Shown piece by piece: positions 21,787-33,383 of a stretch of DNA of 64,000 bases. This DNA is from Serpula lacrymans var. lacrymans S7.9 (Eukaryota; Basidiomycota; Agaricomycetes; Boletales; Serpulaceae), in contig NW_006763309.1 of the NCBI RefSeq assembly GCF_000218685.1, positions 256,060-320,059 of the forward strand. The letters run 5' to 3'. Positions within the stretch are counted from its first letter, which is position 1. Every line of letters starts with the position of its first letter. The position numbers and the translations under genes were made by a program. Under the pieces are notes generated by a model that worked only from the letters and a program-made list of their open reading frames with translations, ran no database searches and was not told the origin of the DNA.

Positions 21787-24735
21787 TCAGCGAGAAGCTA
21801 GTTTAGCTCCTATCTGCGTCACAACATCCCAGATATTGGAAACCTCATCGTCAACTACGGCTTCCTCAAAAGCACCAAGGATATTTTTTGTCGACAAATG
21901 TCGTGCTGCTGCTTCGTCTTGCTCTTTCTGCATATCTAAATTATGATACACAACCGAAAGAAGATACTGAACATCCATTAACGGTCGCAAAATTTGCATC
22001 GAGGCGTAATCGGCCTCGGCCATCAGTAGGTGAGGCAAAGCTTCGCGGAGTCCGTCCGCTGTTTCCGCAATAGAGAAATTAGCACACGTGAAAGGATGGT
22101 CACTGGGCCGACATAAGCTACACGTACCACTCATCTCGCTGCATGCAATAATGCATTTAGCTAGAGTAAAACAAGCTAGGGCACGGTGTTCAAGTTCGTT
22201 TCCAGAGATCACCTACACAATCAATAGCCGTCATTTGCAATCAGTACTTGAACACACTCACCTGGGGTAATATTTCCTCTAAAATCTGGCGACATCTCTT
22301 GGTCTGACCAAGCTCTAAACCTACATCTGCCAGTAAGATGATCGATAGCCTATATAAGGGGAATCGACCCTGAAACTCAGAATTCCACAATGATGTCAGA
22401 AGAGGCTCTATTGCTGACGCGACCTGACCATGTTGCTTGAAAAAGGCAAGAAAAAAGGAATTAGTTACATCACCTCCTGAGCGTCAGCAGACATACCCTG
22501 GCATCCATGACTCGATGCAAGTCCATCTGAATAGTTTGAATAGTAACTGGACTATCATCATACCAATACTCTTTTTCGATATAATTTGACGTTGGACGAC
22601 GAGGCCTGAGATAGTCTTGGAATAAACGGGATTGACCGCTATAAAAGACCTGCGATGTTCATCTACTGTTGAAAGAGTACCATAAGAAAAAAACAAACCG
22701 TCGGCTAGTCCTGAGAGCTAAGATATGCCATATTTGGTCGGTCCACAGAGCATACGAGTCCATCGAAAGACCCCACCAAACATCTGGATCGATCAACATA
22801 CCCAAAGCCTGATCATAGTCTCCCGAGCGAGCGAGCTACCGTTCAGCCATCAGCGATGGATTTACATGTTACTCATTAACCTGCAAAGCATACCCTATAT
22901 GCACGGTTGAGAATGACATTGAGTCTATTAGGGTCGTTGGTACCAGATACTGTGAATGCCAGCACATAATCTTCTTCCATTTCGGCCACTCCGACGCAGC
23001 CTGATATTTAACGTCAGGTTCATCATCAAAAAACCTAAATTTTTGAAGAGTATTACCAATTGTAGTCCACAGAACAGCCTCCATAGCATGTATTCCCATT
23101 TTTTCCTTATCGTTATATGATGCTCGACCTGTTTCGATCCAATGATCGTATAGACCACTCGCTTGTACCAATTTTTCAAAGCAAGCAGTAAGTGGCTGCC
23201 CCTAATATTTTGACTTTTAAGAAGTTTATTGACGCAGAATGGGATGGTCTCACACTTCTCGGGTCTAAAAGCTTGCTTATGTCAAACAGAATTTCAAGCG
23301 GATGAAGGTCGGGCTGGATTTCGTTCAAGGTCGGCATTTCGGAGGGCTCTGGCAATCGATGTAACATGCTAAGATAGGAATAGAAATACGTTAGCTTCAG
23401 TACATTCAAGTTAAAGATCAGTTGAACCTAATGCAATGTTGGAGTGTTATTCTGTCACCACTTGTTCGTGCCACGGCAATGGCTTCTTGGAGAAGCTACA
23501 AAGGATGTTGTGAGATGGAGGTCGACATGGATGTACCGGCGTACTTGTCGGGCAGCAACAGATTCGCCTCGAATATAATGCATTCGCACAAGGTTTAGCA
23601 AAGCGTGTTGTCGGACTCCTCTAATTAAACTGGATTGGCGAGATTTCATTCATAACAGAAACGAGACTTACGAATCATTATTTTCGTGGAAATGCTGTTC
23701 AAAATATCTACGTAAGTTCTCGGCGGCTGCGATGTCGTCTCCGGCAGAAAGTCCATTTTCCCAGCTACATACGATTAGAGATTTACACCGAATTATCAAA
23801 TTCAGGACGAAGGTACATACTTTGCGAAAGGTTCTGGCTGAGCCCAAGTCTTTGTATCAGACTGCGTTTTGAAAATTAACATATCTGTAGATTGTTCGAT
23901 ACTGATGCTTGGTAAATAAAAAGCTCTGGACGTACCAGTGCTTAGTGGATCTTTCTCGACGGCTGCGTATCCTGCCTGGCGATCACCGGCACACCAAGCT
24001 TGATAGTCTTCATGTAGTTTTCCGATACCGAAATATGACAATTTGAGGAAACTGACGAAGCATCGACGGCAGAAATAACCAAATAACGAGCGACGAAGCT
24101 AAAAGATAATAAAAATATATAGTAAAAGTACTTCTAACGTTGACATTTCCTTACAAGGATAGGAGGCTTTGAGGCACCATTAGTTTCCAAGTGCGGGATA
24201 AACGCACGCTGTAACGCACCTCATCCTCGTTCTTTTCCACGAACATGAAGGGAGTGCCTATTGTGCGCGGATTGTGAAGTCATGGAGAGCATTCATATGT
24301 ATGGCTTACTTTGAAAGAAATTGGACAACTGCTCTGGCGACCGAAGCTGACCGGGCTTTGAAGAGTTCAAGTTTAGCATTGACAACATACAAGTCAAAAT
24401 CAATACCCACAACACTCTTCAAGGCAGTAATTAAGTTATGCGACAAGACCTCATCAGCCATTGGCGCTGAACTCAGATCTTGCAACAACTCCTCATGCGA
24501 TCTAGGTTCCGTTGCCTGCCCAGCACCATGCTCCGATTAAATTAAGTTCACGCGAGTCGAAAGAAGAAAAACGCGCCTCTGCAACTTCGTGTAGAAGAAG
24601 CCTGTAGACATGTAGCAAGAAAGGCGGAGGAAGATTCTCTGTAGTGAATTCTTTGAATACAAGCAACATGATGGCGACGAGGTCGATGTGGTGGGGTCGG
24701 AGGACATGGTTGATCGGTGGTGGCCCTTCTTCCAT
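21787..24735 (-). CDS. APC5: Anaphase-promoting complex subunit 5
   Basis: This is a scaffold subunit of the APC/C ubiquitin ligase that controls mitotic exit. The start at 24735 gives MEEGPPPINHVLRPHHIDLV, followed by a helical N-terminal domain (AIMLLVFKEFTTENLPPPFL). The TPR region carries the Apc5 signature: VRQHALLNLVRMHYIRGESV at about 23560-23620, continued across an intron by LLQEAIAVARTSGDRITLQH (about 23440-23500). This matches the animal Apc5 block that reads ...ALLNLA.LH...A...AI..A...D...LQHC. Further TPR-like helices fill the C-terminal half, and the protein ends WDVVTQIGAKLASR with TGA at 21787. There are about a dozen short introns. The assignment rests mainly on the central TPR signature. 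Confidence 0.85.
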
Positions 24736-24986
24736 GTTGGATGTAGGTTAGAGATGCTATACTTTACGCGTCGTTGTAGTTTTCAGCATTCACGGATGAC
24801 CAGGAATCGAGTTACTTCAACTTGGAGTCTTGGATGATCCCGCGGGGAGTGGCACCAGTGCTCGCCACGTGCGCAATGCACCAATGAGGAAATCAAGGTA
24901 TCAAGAAAAAAGTCAATCCAAACGCACGTGAAGCTTTGAAGCTTGCACTGTATGACTGGAATTGCTTTGGAGAAACCATAACAGAC
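24736..24986. promoter_or_regulatory. Shared divergent promoter, APC5 / NOC3
   Basis: Only 251 bp separate the two start codons, so both genes must be driven from this interval. No clear TATA box is seen. Confidence 0.5.
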
Positions 24987-27838
24987 ATGGGATTCAAGGG
25001 CGTAAAACGGTCTGCCCCAGCCACTGAGGTCACTATCTCTCTTTATCCGCACCCAATATCCAAACTTATATCCGTCAAACTCAGGGCTCCTCCAAGAAAC
25101 GTAAAGTCCAGCCAGGCAAACAAGCAAACTCACAAAAGAAATCGCAGGCAAAGGCAAAAGGCAAAGAAAAGGCATCCGATAAACCAATCATCCCTATTCC
25201 CGGTGCAGATATCGACGATGAAAACCACTCAGATGACGCTTTACTGTCTGAAGAGGACGTAGACATTCTTGGAGAATATGGCAACGCCGTAGCATTCCTT
25301 GATAAATTGGATCGTACAGGTATCTCAAGGTAATCCAACAACTCTACTATGCCCTAAGATAGTTTCTCACTTTCAGTGCAGAAGTAAAAAGGAGACAGTG
25401 CGACTACATCAGCTAAACAAACCTGTACGCAAGGCTCCCGTACACGATGACCTGCCTTCCATCGACTCACATGACGAAGATGAAGATTCTTGGAGTTCTG
25501 ATGTGGGCGAAGAAGACGACTCCTTACATGTCGACAGTGAATCAGAGGCATCCGACGCGGATCAAAGCGACTTGCCTGTAAACGACATGGACTCTGACAC
25601 TGAAATGCCATATGAAAAGGTTCCGCGGAAACGAAGACTTTCATGGGACTCCGACAAGGAGCATCAAATTCAGAAGTTACCTATTAAACTAGGCGATGGT
25701 CGAATACAACGGCAAGGGCAAAAGGACGTCCCTGTCAGATCAAATCCCGAAGACGAAAGTGACGAAGAATCTGTTACTTCAGAAAAGTCACCACTGGAAC
25801 CTCAAAGAGACGACGTCGCCACCGGTGCTCGATTTGGTCGTCCAGCCGTTGTTGACGTAGTCAGCAATCAGTCTCGGAAGGCTAGGGTGCAGGGAGCAAA
25901 AGAGCAAATAGCCAGTATATGTCAGGAAATTATATCAGAACCTGAAAATAGTGTGAGTTTTCTAGTCCATATGTGCTGAATATTTTGAAGTGGACTGTTT
26001 GCCCAGTTAGGGCTTTTGCGACGCCTTCACACGTTCTCTCTCGAAAAAATCACTACACCCACCCATCCAGAACCCGTTATAAACGATGTCATAATCCGAA
26101 AACTCGCTATCCTTTCTCAGCTTGCTGTATTCAAAGACATCATCCCTGGATACCGGATCCGTGCTCTTACAGACAAGGAAAAAGCGGAGAAAGTCAGTCA
26201 AATGGTTTCGCGCACGCGAGATTATGAGCAGGGCCTTGTATTTGTCTACCAAAATTATCTTCGATCTCTTGAAGCTGAACTCAAAGGTTGGACATCTTAT
26301 CTTGGATTAGCTTGGCGCGATGCTGATGATAATGATATCCCAGTGAAAAGCGAACTTGCCGACGTCGCTCTGCAATGCATCTGTACCTTGGCCACGGAGG
26401 TCACCCATTTCAACTTCAGAAGCAATCTTATCACGTGTATTGTAGCTCGCCTGAGTAAAAGGTCATGGGATCCTGTGAGTCCTTTCCGTTACTACGAACA
26501 ATGCAAACTAACTTCCTCGATATTTTAGTCTTCTGATCTTTGCATGAGTACGCTCGTTACAATCTTCCGTGAAGACCTCACTGGCGTTCCATCTCTGGAA
26601 GTAGTGCAACTACTGAATCGTATGGTCAAGGAACGCAGATTTAACATTCACCCTGAAGTCTTGACTTGCCTACTACATCTACGATTGAAGACGGAACTTG
26701 CGGTTCGCTCTTCTGATTCGAAGGCGAATAAAGAAGAGAAGAATTATAAAACTTACTCCAAAGGCAGGGCCGCAGCACGTAGGGCGAAAGGTAAACCCAC
26801 CGATCAACCCCATCTTAGCAAGAAAGCACAGAAGGCTCTTAAGGAGAAAAAGGAAATACAGCGTGAGTTTCGTGACGCGGAAGCCGAAGTTGACAAAGAG
26901 GAGCGAGCAAAAACAGTGAGTAGCAGGAAGCGTTATAATCGGCGATTCACTAGCTTGACCTTCGAACACTAGCACACCGAAACGTTGAAACTAGTGTTCG
27001 TTTTGTATTTTCGTGTGCTCAAGAATCCCCGGCCGACACCTCTTCTACCGGCTGCCTTACGGGGTATTTCCAAGTTTGCACATCTAGTCAACATAGACTT
27101 CTTCAAGGACCTCATGCAAGTTCTAAAAGGGCTCATTACACGCGAGTCAACAGATGATGAAGACGACGATGACGGACCTTTGCATCGTGATATCAATAAC
27201 GACACCAGGGACATCCATCATCGCCTACTCTGCATCGTTACAGCCTTTGAGCTCCTATCAGGACAAGGTTCGTGGTTACCATTTTTTTCCCGCGTTCTTT
27301 TGTCTTCTGACTAGTTAAGTAACCAGGCGAGGCGCTGAACATTGATTTGAGCGACTTTGTCAATCACCTGTACGCTATTATCTTACCGATCAGTCTTCTT
27401 CCAAAATTAGACCTTCCTCCACCTTCCGCATCTTCCTCCGATGTACGAACCACAAAAGCGCCATCGGTTGCGGATATGCTATTCAGGGCCCTGGTGATTG
27501 TGTTCTCTCCGCGGACCTCGGGCCTTGCAGCACCCCCCTGGCGCTCAGCGGCTTTTGCCAAGCGTCTACTCCTCGCATCGTTGAACTGGCCACCTGGTAC
27601 GGTTTTGCGCGCGCTTGAATTTGTAGGAGGGTTGATCGCAAAGGATCCAAAGCTTGAAGCCCTGTTATCGACAGAGGATCGCACATATGATGGAATTTAT
27701 CTTCCCGAGATCGATGACCCACAGTTGTGCCATCCATTTGGTACATCATTTTGGGAACTTCAGCTCTTGCAACAAACCCACTATGACGCTCGAGTACGCG
27801 AAGCAGCTCGTCAATTGTCTAGATATACTAGGTCATGA
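24987..27838 (+). CDS. NOC3: Nucleolar complex protein 3 (Noc3-like), 60S ribosome biogenesis and replication licensing
   Basis: Noc3 pairs with Noc2 in pre-60S maturation and export, and in yeast also in pre-replicative complex loading. The start at 24987 gives MGFKGVKRSAPATE, then by an intron ending at 25086 GSSKKRKVQPGKQ, a basic nuclear-localisation-like tract. A long acidic region follows (DDENHSDDALLSEEDVDILG; 25440-25600). The Noc3 N-terminal domain reads VINDVIIRKLAILSQLAVFK then YRIRALTDKEKAEKVSQMVS (26070-26230). The CBF/NOC domain includes HRDINNDTRDIHHRLLCIVT (27183-27242), DFVNHLYAIILPISLLP and PFGTSFWELQLLQQTHYDAR near the C-terminus, which stops at 27838. A basic coiled segment at 26740-26900 is usual for the family. 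The first-intron donor (GTCACT) is weak, so the first exon is less certain. Confidence 0.87.
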
Positions 27839-28132
27839 TGATGAAGGATTGGACTGGAATTAACTACGAGATACATGCTTTACAAGTTTCATTATCGATC
27901 TACATTGTGAGGGGTAACGATGAATACAATGAACATGAAACAAAGCGAATGTATCAACATCGGAAGAGTGCGATTGTACTATAATATTACCACATGCTGA
28001 ACGAATCAAAGTACCAATGAATAGAGAGCGAGAGTCGATTAGTCCGAAACAACTGCATAAATAATGGTCCACTATCCATGTGGCATCCAACAGGAAAAGA
28101 AAACAAAGTTCTGTGAACGAAATAGCGGCGAA
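27839..28132. other. Short convergent intergenic gap
   Basis: The 294 bp between the 3' ends of NOC3 and the TEA-factor gene hold both terminator regions. Nothing specific is recognised. Confidence 0.4.
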
Positions 28133-29920
28133 TTATTGATACATTGCCGATGTTGTCATGCCCGAAAGTGTCGAAGACGAGACACTATGTGTGCTGCTCC
28201 TATTGTCGAAGGGAAGTGGTGCACTCGGTAAAGATGCTTGGGCAGGATAACAAGAGCGGGGAGTGCTTTGCGTATGTGTGGGTGGTGGATGATTGGGTGC
28301 ATATACACGTTGTGGCTTCTCTGGAGAAGCGTTATATTTAGAAAACCCTGTGAGTTCCGCAGACGGCATGTTGTCGCAGTTTTCCCGATCGAGGTCGTAG
28401 ACGATGACGGCCAACAATCCGTCATCTACGAAGATTTTTTGCACGATGGACGTCTCTATGGCTGTGCCGACACATGGGGAACATGAGGATGCAACGTGTT
28501 GTCTGCAATAAAAAGTGTACTCACAAGCGTCAAGCCACCGACTCCTGCTCAGTGAAGATTCCGGAAGATACGACACAGCGGTTTGGAATGATTCCTGGAC
28601 CGATGGTTGGACTGTCATAATTGGACAAATTTCGCTTTCTCGAACAATGCAAGCATTGCGGGCGAAAACAGACGTGAAGCACCTAGCAGAAGTCCGTTGC
28701 GCTGTAAATGTAATGGAACCGTGGAAACCATGCAGCGTTGGAGAATACATGGCATCTATGGTTGGGAGGTGAAGCTTAATGCGGATTGCCACAGTCGACG
28801 ACGACTGAAAGAACGGTTGACTTGACTTCAGGGCATCCACTTGAACAGTGAATGGCAGCATACCCTCCGTCCAAAGAGTCAAACGAGCCATTCCCTTGAC
28901 CAGACGTGATGTCGGTGCTACAGATGGATCTGAAGGGAGGAAAGGCAGCTCATCATAGATGTCCAATGAAGGATCTGGATGTAATGGGAGATTGAAAACG
29001 TCTTCCTCAGGGCTTGAAGGCTCTGAAGCACAATTTGAATAACCAAAAGGGTAATCATAGCCGACCTCCATACTTGCGTCAAAGGGGGTCCCCTGGGGAG
29101 ACATTTTTTCGGGAGGTAGGTACAACTGAGACCTTGGATCCGAATACTGATACGGAGAAAAAAACGACAGCATTTGATGATCAGTGCCTTTCATCCTCGA
29201 GCGAGACAACGAGCGAGACCGGCAGCCCTCTTTCGTCTCGGCAGACGGCATCGACCCAGACGGCATTGAGCCTACGGATTGACAATGGCGTGGGTACATA
29301 TGCTTAGGCCTCGGTGAGAGGAGTGGTGAGTCGGTGATGAATAACGACGCCGGAGAGTGAGATCTCATCTCTTCCAGTTGAAGAGGGGTCAAGAGGTGTG
29401 AGTCACACGGTTCCTCTGATTTCACGTGAGCTAACAAGCCAGTTTCGACAAATAATTCTTCTCCTCCAGCAACAAGATGATATTCTGTCCACAAGGAACT
29501 GAGTATATGGGAACACCTATTATGGGGGAAAGTGCAAACCTGGTTCTCCCTTCCACATATTTCTTAAGACTTGGATATGGCTGGCCACTTGCTTCTTCGA
29601 TCGTTCTACACCAGCCTTCTGGAGGTAATCGACCAGAAACTGGTTACGCCATCGACTGCGGCCGCGTGAATAAGTAGCCCATGGAGATTCCCAATATTGG
29701 CGTAATCCTAATACGATATGGGGTAATGAGGATCAACAGAGAGGTGGATGGAGAGACGAAAGCAACCTTGAACGAATATCTTCTCTATCTCTTCAGGCCA
29801 GACTTCGCTTGTGCCATCCTTCAAGAGTTTGCGATGTTTTCTCTGTGGTGTCAGACTCTTAGTTGAAGCACCATCAGAGTGGAGTTTGTCATTAGAAGTC
29901 GTTAATTTGGAAGATCTCAT
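28133..29920 (-). CDS. TEA/ATTS-domain transcription factor (AbaA/Tec1/TEAD family)
   Basis: This is a DNA-binding regulator; ascomycete relatives AbaA and Tec1 control conidiation and filamentation. The TEA domain is complete across two introns: KDGTSEVWPEEIEKIFVQG, then LRQYWESPWATYSRGRSRWR, NQFLVDYLQKAGVERSKKQV and ASHIQVLRNMWKGEPEYHLV, covering helices 1 to 3 including the SHIQVL recognition helix. Splicing at 29494 (acceptor CAG, then AATATC) joins the domain to a long Ser/Pro-rich region and a C-terminal half that ends SGMTTSAMYQ at 28133. A 63-nt in-phase intron probably lies near 28475-28535 (donor GTGAGTAC), although the frame reads through. The start at 29920 (MRSSKLTTSNDK) was preferred over an upstream ATG at 30025 because a TATA box lies at 30032-30039. 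Its targets in basidiomycetes are not shown by the sequence. Confidence 0.88.
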
Positions 29921-30031
29921 TGTGTCAGCTGTGCTTGCAGGGTAGAGGTGTGGAGACCAGGGAGGCTCCAGGGGATGAGGAGAGCGTGCAAGAAGGACGA
30001 GAGACGGAAGTAAACGAACGGGCAAGAGCGC

Positions 30032-30039
30032 TTTATATA
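30032..30039 (-). promoter_or_regulatory. TATA box of the TEA-factor gene
   Basis: TATATAAA on the minus strand lies about 112 bp before the chosen start codon. It is also just 5' of an alternative upstream ATG at 30025, which argues against that ATG being the start. Confidence 0.5.
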
Positions 30040-31018
30040 TGTGAGACTTGTTCCGAGTGTTAAGTTTTGTGGACCGGACGAAACGAGCATAGCACAGATT
30101 CGAAGGCGAAAGATCCGAAATGGCATAAGGGGCCCGTTAAGTCGGATAGTGCGTAATTGAAATTGCCCTGACAGATAACGGATCGAGGAAGCTTGTGACG
30201 CTGAGAAAGGGAACTAGTCCTTCTAGGCTCTGAGTCAGAAATATTAGAGTTCAGCAGCCCAGAAAGGAAGGATGGCGCCACCCTAGTGGAGCGAGAGGCT
30301 GGGAATATGGACGGTGGATCTAAGCGCCAGGAGACTGGCTATTCGAGGTCTGGGTGGTGCCACCGCCGCCAACGCAAGGCTATCAGACCACCCTCAAAGA
30401 AGATAGCAAAGAGGGACACTGGTCTTGACCACAAAATTTCAATACCACACCTGACACGTCCACACGCCCACCTGTCTGTCTCGACCCGTCACGGAGATAT
30501 GATATTCTGCGTCCAGCTCGGGCGATTTCCATCCTGGGTGATGGGGTGCTTTCTTTCAGATTGCCTATTTCGAAGATCAAGTGGTGTTCAGCTGTTTGAG
30601 ACACGAACGGGGCGCTAAACAATGGCAGAGCGATCCGGGTGCCGAGACCCACCAGGAGCAGAAACCGCCCGTGAAGACACCCACATGGACCCAACACTCG
30701 AAACGCAATCCTGACACCACTCACAGAGCAATGCCTGCCACACAAAACCACCTCTCCGCCGGTATCACAATCTGTCCAGCCAGCCACGGTAGCAGTCCCT
30801 TTTTTTGAAAACAAGTCCAGCCTTCATCACCGGAAGCAGATTCCACGACAAGATAGGGTCGAGCTGAAAGAGCAGCTTGGACCCCAGATCACACCAACAG
30901 TGATTAGCCCGCGACACCCAGCCACTCCCTCCGAATCGTGCGGAGCCCAAATTTTTATTTCCCGTCTCAGCCGCCACCGCCCAGCCACTGGCCCGCCCTA
31001 TACTCCTCCAGGCCGAAT
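30040..31018. other. Divergent intergenic region, TEA factor / VPS23
   Basis: About 1 kb with no supported gene. Short open frames on both strands have no start context or family likeness. The interval must hold the VPS23 promoter and may hold upstream control of the TEA regulator, for which long promoters are common. Confidence 0.4.
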
Positions 31019-32988
31019 ATGAGCACCGAATCTCTGACACAGAAATGGCTGCGCCAAAATGTCCATCCATATCCACAGAAAGACCGTGTTTTTGTCGACA
31101 TCGATGCCGCCCTTACGCGCTACAATACCTTGAGGCCAAAGTCTGACGTGTATAGTTCAGTATTCCGTCAGTCGCATCTTTGATCCATCATGTTGACATG
31201 TGCATCGCGTCTGTCGCAGCCTACGACGATGGCCGCACCCAGCTTTTGCTCTGCGTGCATGGCTTGCTACCGATATCCTATCGGGGAGCTTCCTACAACA
31301 TCCCCATCGCCGTTTGGATACCCAGAGAATATCCTCGGCTGCCTCCGATCGCATATGTCGTGCCTACTCAGGATATGCTCGTAAAAGCAAGTAAAAATGT
31401 TGATGTAAGTGGACGTTGTCATATTGAGTACATTCGCAATTGGGAAAAGAAGAATGAGGTACGTCAGTATACATGCGCATCGATCCGCTTGTCCGCCAAC
31501 GACCATCCTATCCAAGGCATGTAATTTATCGATTTTACTCGAAACAATGCAAGAAGAATTTTCCCGTGGGCCACCTTTGTATGCTAAACCGATTAATGCG
31601 AGAATCGCTTCTCCTCAGAACCCAGCCCAGCCACCGTCAAGATCATCAATGCTGTCATCGTCTACTACAACTTCTACCCCTTCGTCCATTTCGCCTCCAG
31701 TAGCTCATCACGATAGACCCATTTTACCGCCTAAACCATCCTCATCTACACCATTGCTCGGTGTCCCGTCAACGGCGTCCAGCATTCCGTCTAGTAGCTC
31801 TACTCTTTCCTCTGCACAGGTTTGTAATACTGCCTTATCACCATCTGTCATATTCCTAATGAGATTTCTTTCCATATCAGGCTGACTTGGGACATCGACC
31901 ACCTCCTCCCTTACCCCCACATCCATATTCTGACGTGCGACCCCCGCAATACGAGCATTCTCGTGGTCCCCAGTTTACGCGTAGGGATCCATACGGCTCA
32001 AACATTCCTCACGCCCATTCCTCGCCTCCGCCACCAACGATTGACAATTACCGGTGGTCTACGCCATCTCATCCAATCTATCAACCCACTCCTCATGACT
32101 CCATAATTTCACCACCTCTCAGTACGCGGCCCACCGGTCCGGTCTCAGCCGGCGCTCAGACTGTACCGTTCCCACCTCCGAAACCATGGTCCCCTCCGAT
32201 GCTTGCCCCGAAACCAACAGGGCCACCTCCCAACTTGCTGGAAGAGGAAGCACCCGACGCGTCAATAGTCGCTCCGAAAGCACCTGTGGTTGCACCGCCC
32301 CGCCCCCCAAATCCCGAGTTACTCCGCTTACACGCCCAAGTGCACAGCAAGCTGACATCGGAACTTGCATCTGTGTCACAGGTTATGGCGATCGATGCCG
32401 AACGCCTGCGCGCTCAACAAACGGATCTACTTGCTGGAGAGCCCGCCATACGGGATGAGATGGCTCGCTTAGAAGCAGTGCGCGATGTATGCCGTAACGT
32501 TGCAGGGCGTCTAAGGAGCACGGTTGAACAAGGGGAACGGAACGTATCCGAATTACGAAGGAAAGGAGATCCGGAAGTGGATGAGCTCATCTGCTCTACA
32601 AGTATAGTACACAACCAGTAAGTCTGGTTGGCAACCTTTCCCCTATACGACGTTGGTGCGGCAATGACTGACCGATGTGCCCATGTCCTCTTTTGATTTT
32701 GGGGTGCAGGCTCGTCAATTTGGTGGCTGAAGACAACGCCATTGAAGACACGATCTATCATCTGCATCGGGCTCTCAATACAGGTCGTGTCGATCTAGAA
32801 CGATTCCTCAGGGTTCGTATCGTATCCTTTTTCGTAACCCTTATCTTACAGTTAGCTGATGTGAAATATGTTGGTTATCTATATATCAGACCACGCGTGT
32901 TCTTGCTGAAGAACAGTTCACGAAAAGGGCTTTGATGGAGAAGATTCAGACTGGGATGCCGATGGGGATGTCCCTGGGGTACAACTAG
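31019..32988 (+). CDS. VPS23: ESCRT-I subunit Vps23/Tsg101 with UEV and steadiness-box domains
   Basis: Vps23 binds ubiquitinated cargo at endosomes and starts multivesicular-body sorting. The start at 31019 gives MSTESLTQKWLRQNVHPYPQ. The UEV domain continues across the intron at 31146-31219 (YDDGRTQLLLCVHGLLPISY, then YNIPIAVWIPREYPRLPPIA and the VVPTQDMLVKASKNVD strand). The UEV lacks a catalytic cysteine, as in all Tsg101 homologues. A Pro-rich middle (31600-32300) follows, then a coiled-coil region (LHAQVHSKLTSELASVSQVM and QQTDLLAGEPAIRDEMARLE). The C-terminal steadiness box is spliced: LVNLVAEDNAIEDTIYHLHR, ALNTGRVDLERFLR, TRVLAEEQFTKRALMEKIQ. The stop is at 32986-32988. Length and order are normal for the family. 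Confidence 0.9.
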
Positions 32989-33383
32989 TGACATAGTGTG
33001 GTTAGCGACGACTCGAAAATGCAATTGCCATATACGATCTGGCCCAGACCTTTGCGCTTTGATCGTGGACAAACTGAAAGATTGCAAATATGCACAAGAA
33101 CTCTATGCATGAACGAGACTGCTCTTATGCAAGGGAACGCGGTTCCTGATCTGAATCACGGCAACCCGTGCCTTTGCATCACAGCACCGGCCCCGGTTAA
33201 TCCAATTGGAAGTTTCTCAGAAGCTCACTGAGGGAGCTTTGGTCAAAATCGTATGACGGACGGCATCTTCGACTATTTACAGATAACGTACACTAAGCAT
33301 TAGAGCTTCCTCTTATAAGACGCGCAAGGTCATATCCGATCAGGAAAAGGGCTACAAGCCCACGACATCGCACGCCAATCACA
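32989..33383. other. Convergent intergenic gap, VPS23 / HEH1
   Basis: About 0.4 kb between two 3' ends. No gene or structure was recognised. Confidence 0.4.
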
